From the NCBI RefSeq assembly GCF_905171765.1, contig NC_053391.1, positions 152,453,565-152,517,564 of the forward strand: a stretch of DNA of 64,000 nucleotides, in the 5' to 3' direction. Position 1 is the first letter of the stretch. Every line of letters starts with the position of its first letter. The stretch is from Bufo bufo. Its lineage: Eukaryota; Chordata; Amphibia; Anura; Bufonidae. Below the pieces are notes generated by a model. It saw only the letters and a program-made list of their open reading frames with translations. It did no database searches and had not been told where the DNA came from. The translations under genes and the position numbers were made by a program. Below, in pieces: positions 58,135 to 64,000 of the stretch.

Positions 58135-58862
58135 ACATTACTTAATGTTTGCTCAACTTTACTTGATGTTTAATAGTAATTGTGGCCTTCAACTCTATCA
58201 TAGCCCCATGGTGCCCCAAGTATCACTCAGGGTCTACCAACACCCCTGCCAGGCATGATTAATTATTGGAATTTATAGGATTATTTATTTTTCCATTTAT
58301 TTTCTTTGCTACTTTCCATAAATCTTACAAGTTCACAGGACCCCATTAGCTTCATATTACTGGTAATGATAAATGCATTATTAGGACATCTGTTCAGGAT
58401 GGTTATAATATAACTATGTTATACGTAAAAAATTAGCTGTGATTAGCTGTGTTCTAGAGGATACTGTATTGTATTGTTGATTGTTTGCCAATCACATCCC
58501 GTAAGAAGGGGGAAGTAAAAGCTTCTTGAAGATTAACAGAGAGAGGCAGGAAATTACATAGTTTTAATAAAAATAATCATATAAGAACACCACAGCTTAA
58601 AAAAACTGCTTAACAATTAGTGTGATGCACGTTCTACAAACACTGCCACATTTCTTTTATTTATATCTTTAATTGTGTGTAAATAAATAAATAAAGATAA
58701 AAGGCAACAAAAAACGTAAAGTTTTTATAGAAATACAAAAAAATAACTATGTATGGTTCAGTTGAGCGGTATTTAATGTATTTTTAGTGAAAGGTCTAAT
58801 AGTCCTTATTTCGCGCCATGTCAGGTTTTAACAGTAAAGCTGTTTGACTGCAAATACAATTT
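58135..58862. other. No recognisable feature
   Basis: AT-rich; no supported feature. Confidence 0.45.
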
Positions 58863-58864
58863 AA

Positions 58865-59217
58865 GGCCTCCTTCACACGAACGTGTGCTCTCCATTGCCG
58901 TATTGCGGACCACATTTGCAGAACCGCAATACACGGGCGCCGTTCCATGGGCATTCTGCATCATGGATGCGGACCCATTCACTTGAATGGGTCCGCAAAT
59001 CCAGAGATGCGGAATGGTGCAGAATAAAAGCACGGAACGGAACCCTATGGAAGCACTATGGAGTGCTTCCACGAGGTTTCAACTGGTACTTCCGTTCTGT
59101 AAAAAGATATAACATGTCCTATCTTTTTGCGTAAAAGGCGCATCGCGGACCCATTAAAGTGAATGGGTCCGCGATCCGCTGCGGCTGCCCCACGGTTGGT
59201 GTTCATGCATTGCTACT
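58865..59217. mobile_element. Harbinger-like palindromic MITE
   Basis: The left end GGCCTCCTTCACACG follows TAA. ATGGGTCCGCGATCCGC and related GCGGACC blocks are inverted internally. The right terminus is degenerate (TGTTCATGCATTG). CpG-rich. Confidence 0.55.
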
Positions 59218-59595
59218 AAGGCCTCTTGCACCCGCACTGAATCCGGACCCATTCATTTCTATGGGGCTGTGCACACAAGCAGTGATTTTCACGCATCACT
59301 TGTGCGTTCTGTGAAAATCGCAGCATGTCCTATATTCTGCGTTTTTCATGCAATGCAGGTCCCATAGAAGTGAATGGGGCTGCGTGAAAATCGCAAGCAT
59401 CCGCAAGCAAGTGCGGATGCGGTGAGATTTTCACGCACGGTTGCTAGGAGACGATCGGGATAGGAACCGGATCTTTATTATTTTACCTTATAACATGGTT
59501 ATAAGGGAAAATAATAGCATTCTGAATACAGAATGCATAGTACAATTGGGCTGGAGGGGTTAAAAATAAAAAATAAAAAATTTTAACTCACCTTA
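59218..59595 (+). mobile_element. MITE fragment interrupted by the gypsy element
   Basis: TAAGGCCTCTTGCACCCGCAC starts the element. It matches the inverted sequence at 46,900-47,317 and breaks at TTAACTCACCTTA, where the LTR begins at 59596. Confidence 0.65.
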
Positions 59596-60125
59596 TGTCA
59601 CCGCCAGTTCTGTGAGAAGATCTGGCAGACGTTTTTCTCTACCTCTTGTATGATGTTCTTTGTTTTGGTTTCACTTTCTCATCTCCTTTCCTTCTGCCAG
59701 GTGTCACTTATTTAGACTAATCGTCTTCCTTTATAATTCCTCCCATACTGCCTCACTTTCCGGTTTATACTACTTCCTGGATGAGGTGTTCACTGCTGGA
59801 GGCTGCTTCTGCTGTTTGTACAGATAAGTCTTTTACTTTATTGTGTTTCCTTGTTGGCTTAATTCTAGGTGACCCTGACTCCGTCCATATTAAGTGCAGG
59901 GAGCCGGTGGTCGTGTCCCCTCACTATTATAGGGTTTTCAGGTGTCACACAGTATTAGGTACGCGGGCATGCAATTGTCTACCATACAGACCCTTGCATG
60001 TGCATAGCAGTCAGGGAGAGCTCTTAGGATTTTATAGGGCTCACCTATAAGCTCCTTAGTTTGGGATCAAGCCAGTCGCTCGTTTATTTATATGTTCCAG
60101 CTATCTGCTAACTTCATCCGTGACA
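59596..60125 (+). repeat. Gypsy 5' LTR
   Basis: The 530-bp block starts TGTCAC and ends GTGACA, the inverted TG...CA termini of an LTR, and is followed 27 bp later by the gag start. The bases after it (TTATAAACCGCC) do not show the usual TGG start of a tRNA primer-binding site. Confidence 0.8.
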
Positions 60126-60152
60126 TTATAAACCGCCATAACCGTCTTAAGC

Positions 60153-60990
60153 ATGGATCCGGTTCCAGCCTTGATTGACCGCATGAAAGGTCTTTCACTG
60201 GAGGTAGCATATCTCCGTAAAACTGTCTCTCAGTTTCAGGTGACCGGTTCTGCTGGTGTTCATGGAGTTTATTCCGAGCCTAAGATCTCGCTCCCGGATA
60301 CGTTCTCCTGGGGTAGTAAGAATTTTGTTCGCTTTAGAGAGGCTTGCAAACTCCATTTTCGCCTACTTCCCCATTCCTCTGGTGATGAGGAGAAGAGGGT
60401 GGTGATCATCATCTCGCTGCTCAGGGATAACGCTCAGTCTTGGGCCCTCTCGCCGCTGGTGGGGGCACGGCCCCTCCAATCGGTGGATGAATTTTTTGTA
60501 GCCCTGGGGCAGATATATGATGACCCAGATCGTATTGCTCTGGCTGAATCTAAACTGTGTCTTTTATGCCAGGGTAAACAGTCCGCAGAGATATATTGTT
60601 CTGAATTTCGGAGATGGGCAGCTGATACTGGTTGGAATAATGCTGCACTCCGAAGTCAATTTTGCCATGGTCTTTCGGAAAGATTGAAAGATGCATTCGC
60701 TTTTCATGAGAGACCAGCGTCGTTAGAGTCAGCTATGTCTCTAGCTGATCGTATTGACAGGCGTCTTAGAGAGAGAGAGGAGACTACTCTTTCCTGTCAT
60801 ATTCAGCCCAAGGACAGTGGGGCTGTCTCATTCAGTGCGCAGGGGTCTCAGTCTGTCTCAATCCCCTCTGAGGAGGAGGCCATGCAGCTGGGTTTGCTTG
60901 CCTCTGATAGTTGAGGATTCAGCTCTCAGAGGAGGGTTTGTTTCTGTTGTGGGGGTATAAATCATTTGGCTAAGGTTTGCCCTTCTAGGA
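60153..60990 (+). pseudogene. Gypsy gag with zinc knuckle beyond a stop
   Basis: Gag packages the element's RNA into particles. The frame opens at ATG 60153 (MDPVPALIDRM) with an N-terminal coiled region, then the retrotransposon-gag domain (KFVRFREACKLHF-like FVRFREACKLHFRLL, and YDDPDRIALAESKL). A TGA at 60912-60914 stops it after 253 codons. In the same frame beyond the stop lies CFCCGGINHLAKVC, a CX2CX4HX4C zinc knuckle, followed by another stop. The first stop is therefore premature or a readthrough site. Given the other lesions downstream, decay is the simpler reading. Confidence 0.82.
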
Positions 60991-61097
60991 GATTCATTGG
61001 GGTTTTCTGAGGGTAATAAAAACAAAACAAAACAAAAAAAACCTCTAAAAACTTTCAATTTGCTACTATTGGCAAGGTTGATGCGGAAATTGAAGGT

Positions 61098-61520
61098 TTG
61101 CCGTTTGCTTGTAGTTCCCGTTTTCTCCTACTTGCCAAGGTGACGCTAGACAGCAAGAACATTGTTTGTGAGATTCTTGTAGATAGTGGAGCAGCTGTCA
61201 ATCTCATTGATAATCAATTTGCAATAACCTGGTTTTCAGGTATGCACTTTGGAAAGGGATATACCTGTTTTTGCTATCGATTCCGCTCCACTTTCTCAAA
61301 GATCGTTAAAGGGCATAGTTCACAATATCCGTTTGACTGTGGGTGACGCTCATGTTGAGGATATGTCATGTTTCTTCTTAAGCGGATTACCTACTCCTCT
61401 AGTGTTGGGGCTACCCTGGCTCACTAAACATAACCCCACCATTGATTGGCAAGCAAGGCAAATGAATAGTTGGAGTGAGTTTTGCAGAGAGAATTGCCAA
61501 GACTGTGCCATCTTTTCTCT
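61098..61520 (+). pseudogene. Gypsy aspartic protease region
   Basis: CEILVDSGAAVNLIDNQF contains the DSG active site of retroviral-type aspartic proteases, which cut the element's polyprotein. A frameshift near 61240-61250 moves the rest (IPVFAIDSAPLSQ, then LVLGLPWLTKHNPTIDW, the typical end of the protease/start of RT) into another frame. An A-rich insert (AACAAAACAAAAC) at about 61,018-61,040 separates it from gag. Confidence 0.8.
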
Positions 61521-62545
61521 GTGAATTTTTGGATATGTTTTCCGAGAGTGGTGTCCAGGAGTTGCCCTCTCACCGGGAGTACCACTTCCCTATTAATCTC
61601 ATCCCAGGCGCCAAGCTGCCAAAATCACGACTATACAATCTCTCCCAACTTGAAAGAGTCGCTATGCGTACTTATATCTCTGAGAGCCAGAGAAAGGGAC
61701 ACATCCGACCTTCGAAGTCACCTGTTGCCGCTGTTTTTTTTTTTGTTAAGAAAAAAGATGCTTCTTTAAGACCTTGTCTGGATTTCAGGGAGCTGAACCG
61801 TATCACGATTTGTGACCCATATCCGCTTCCTCTGATCCCGGACCTGTTTAATCAGATTGTTGGGGCTAAAGTTTTTTCTAAGTTGGATTTAAGAGGGGCA
61901 TACAACCTAGTCAGGGTCAGGAAAGGAAACGAATGGAAGACGGCCTTCAATACCCCTGAGGGTCATTTTGAGAATTTGGTTATGCCTTTTGGTTTGATGA
62001 ATGCTCCGACTGTCTTCCAACATTTTGTGGACAGCATTTTTTATCATTTAATTCTGGAAATTTGTAGTGGTGTATCTAGATGACATTTAGATTTTTTCTC
62101 CTGATTTCAAGACTCATCGGGACCACCTATGTCAGGTCTTTCTGATTCTGCGGGAGAATAAATTATACGCTAAACTGGAAAAATGTGTGTTTGCGGTTCC
62201 GGAGATTAGATTTCTTGGTTTTCTTCTCTCTGCTTCTGGTTTTCGGATGGACCCTGAGAAGGTCCGCGCTGTGCTTGATTGGGAGCTTCCTGAGAATCAG
62301 AGGGCGCTGATGCGGTTTTTGGCAATTATTACAGAAAGTTAATTTTGAATTATTCCTCTGTTGTTAAGACACTCACTGATATGACTAAAAAGGGGGTGGA
62401 TTTTTCCTCGTGGTTGGTAGATGTGCTTAAAGCCTTTTCTAGCATTAAAGAGAGTTTTGATTCCGCTCCCATTTTGGTACAACCTGATGTCTCTCTATCT
62501 TTTATTGTTGAGGTGGATGCTTCTGAGGTGGGTTCGGGTGCGGTC
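61475..62545 (+). pseudogene. Gypsy reverse transcriptase and start of RNase H
   Basis: The RT signature motifs are in order: [20 protein letters not shown], then [28 protein letters not shown] (catalytic Asp), [20 protein letters not shown] and [10 protein letters not shown] frameshift near 62070 puts VVYLDDI, the catalytic YLDD, into a second frame, followed at once by TAG. Further on HRDHLCQVFLILRENKLYAK and EIRFLGFLLS continue the connection domain. SWLVDVLKAFSSIKESF and IVEVDASEVGSGAV mark the start of RNase H, where the hAT insertion breaks it. At least two frameshifts and two stops make it non-functional. Confidence 0.85.
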
Positions 62546-64000
62546 CAGGGGAGGGCTGGCAGCCTTAGTCCTGGGGGGCAAATCCAGTCAAGTGGCCCAT
62601 TTTTAGCCCCGCCCATTATTAAAAGCCCCTCCTACATATAATAGGCCACTCCCAACACACACTGTACAGCTGACATTCTATAGTTGAGGCCTGTCTCTAC
62701 ACATCATACGGAGAGGGGAGGTCTTTCCTGGCTGCACTGCCTGCTTATACAACAAGCTACAGCCAGGAAGCTCCTCCGCTCTCCTCCCTCCCCAGATCCT
62801 GCTCAAGGCTTGTGGTTCCCCCCCACCATCTGCCACCCGCCCGTGGCCTGCTGCCCCCTTTCGTCGTCCTCACCCAGCTCTGAATCCTCCTTCTGCAAAT
62901 GGCAGGAGGAGGAGCCAGAGCATCTCCTCTCCTACATAGCACCACATACCTCTTACATCCAGTGATGTCACCTTTGTTGTAGACGTTCTCTTTCCTCATC
63001 TTCTCCATTCAGACCAGACCGCCATGATGATTTTTCTGCCATCTCCCATCTCTGCAGAGATTGAGAAACAGACATTAGTTTCCTGCCACCCCCAATACTA
63101 TACTGCAGAAACAATCCCCCTGGAAATACTACTACCACACAGATAGTGCCTCCAATACTGTACCCGCTATGCCCCCAATACTATACTGCAGAAACAGTCC
63201 CCCTGGAAATACTACTACCACACAGATAGTGCCCCCTTAAACAATTATTGGCACACAGTGCTCTAAAAAAATAACTGTGCCCAGACACTAATAGTATAAA
63301 GATAATGTCCCCCAAAAATATTTGTGCTAAGCTGATACTGTGCCAGGGTGCCCCCAAAGTAACAGTGCTCCCCAAAATCCCACCAATAGAAATAATTCTC
63401 TGCCAGAGCACACTTAGTAGTAATAATGCCCCTATAGTGCCCTAGTAATCATGTTCCTCATAGCCCCCCAGTAGTAGAAAAGCTCCCCATAATACCCCCT
63501 AGTAGTACTAATTTTCCCTATAATATGACAGTACATGAAATACCCCAGCTTAGTGCCCGCAGTTGAGCTAATGTCCCCTTAATGTATGCCAGTATAAAAT
63601 ACCCCATATAGTGCCCCAGTAAATGCCCTCATACTGCTCCTCTCCCCCTTCCCCATAGTGTCCCCCATAATATGCCAGTAAAAAAATGCCCCTTAGTGGC
63701 CCCAGCAGATGCCCCTATAGTGCTCCTCTCCCCCACAATGTGGCAGTAAAAAAATGCCCCTTCTTAGTGCCACCATATGCCCCAATAGTGCTCCACTCCC
63801 CCATAGTGCTCCCAAATAATGCCCCATAGTGCCGCTCTCCCCTATAGTGCCTCCCATAATGTGCCAGTAAAAAATGCCCCCTTAGTGCTACCAAATGCCA
63901 TAGTGCCCCCCATAATGTTCCAATACAAAAGGCCCCTTTAGAGCACCCACTTCCCCATAGTGCCCCCAAATAATGCCCCTATAGAAACACCAGATGGCCC
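62546..64000 (+). mobile_element. hAT element with internal tandem arrays, inserted in gypsy RNase H
   Basis: Begins CAGGGGAGGGCTGGCAGCC directly after the RNase H codons. Its start resembles the 22318 element (CAGGGGCAGACTGG, then GTGGCCC). It runs to the window edge without a visible end. An approximately 86-bp direct duplication lies at about 63,088-63,235. A degenerate array of AGTGCCCCC/ATAATGCCCC units follows from about 63,420. No transposase is seen. Confidence 0.65.
63420..64000. repeat. Degenerate tandem array (TAGTGCCCCCATAATGCC units)
   Basis: Units of about 80 bp, each with TATAGTGC, CCCATAATGTGCCAGTAAA and ATGCCCCTTAGTGC blocks, continue to the window end. Confidence 0.7.

Larger units (their letters stand above)
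59596..62545 (+). mobile_element. Ty3/gypsy LTR retrotransposon, 5' part
   Basis: 5' LTR, gag, protease and reverse transcriptase occur in gypsy order. The pol region is cut at the start of RNase H by a hAT insertion at 62546. No integrase or 3' LTR lies within the window. Confidence 0.88.

Noticed and set aside
62684..62965. Pro/Ser-rich open frame downstream of the gypsy pol
   Set aside because: Lies in the GC-rich 5' region of the inserted hAT element; no domain seen.

Overview
The window looks like non-genic DNA from a large, repeat-rich vertebrate genome, most likely an anuran amphibian. The evidence is TTAA-flanked MITEs with TTAAAGGRR-type ends like the Xenopus T2/Kolobok family, many long palindromic MITEs, several Tc1 lineages, BED-finger hAT elements, L1, L2/CR1 and Penelope-like retroelements, and a Ty3/gypsy element. 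I found no convincing host exon, tRNA or rRNA gene. Every recognisable coding region is a transposase or reverse-transcriptase relic carrying stops or frameshifts. Family names rest on recognised motifs, not on searches.

Layout. 0-6 kb: a 1.2-kb foldback flanked by an exact 15-bp repeat, sitting in a minisatellite, then a second foldback (4.7-5.0 kb) and a palindromic hAT-like MITE. 6.3-7.9 kb: a Tc1 element with TA ends. 9.2-11.8 kb: a non-coding hAT with a perfect 8-bp target-site duplication (TSD) hosting smaller MITEs. 13.6-15.2 kb: an internally deleted Tc1 in a TA microsatellite, then a third foldback. 16-21 kb: minisatellites and hAT MITEs. 22.3-23.8 kb: a hAT element carrying about 25 copies of a 44-bp unit, with a perfect TSD. 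24.5-30.4 kb: a T2-like MITE split by a 3.6-kb hAT relic, then a second hAT copy tail to tail with it and itself split by an L2/CR1 tail. 30.4-33.6 kb: a 5'-truncated L1. 36-47 kb: MITEs, including a 1.5-kb nested palindrome. A compact hammerhead ribozyme lies at 44,061-44,116 on the minus strand. 49.6-51.3 kb: a lightly damaged Tc1. 52.3-57.4 kb: the tail of a Penelope-like element abutting a hAT element whose 100-bp array is split by a probable solo LTR. 58.9-64 kb: MITE, gypsy and another array-bearing hAT in successive nesting.

The most interesting signal is the hammerhead fold at 44.06 kb. It has the conserved CTGATGA and GAAAC boxes, a GTC cleavage triplet and an 11-of-12-bp stem I. Several decayed relatives (about 2.68, 4.90, 14.88, 34.65, 45.33 and 52.47 kb) lie in foldbacks or beside a GIY-YIG-encoding Penelope tail. 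This fits the known association of hammerheads with Penelope-like elements. A second theme is hAT elements that carry internal tandem arrays, seen in at least four places.
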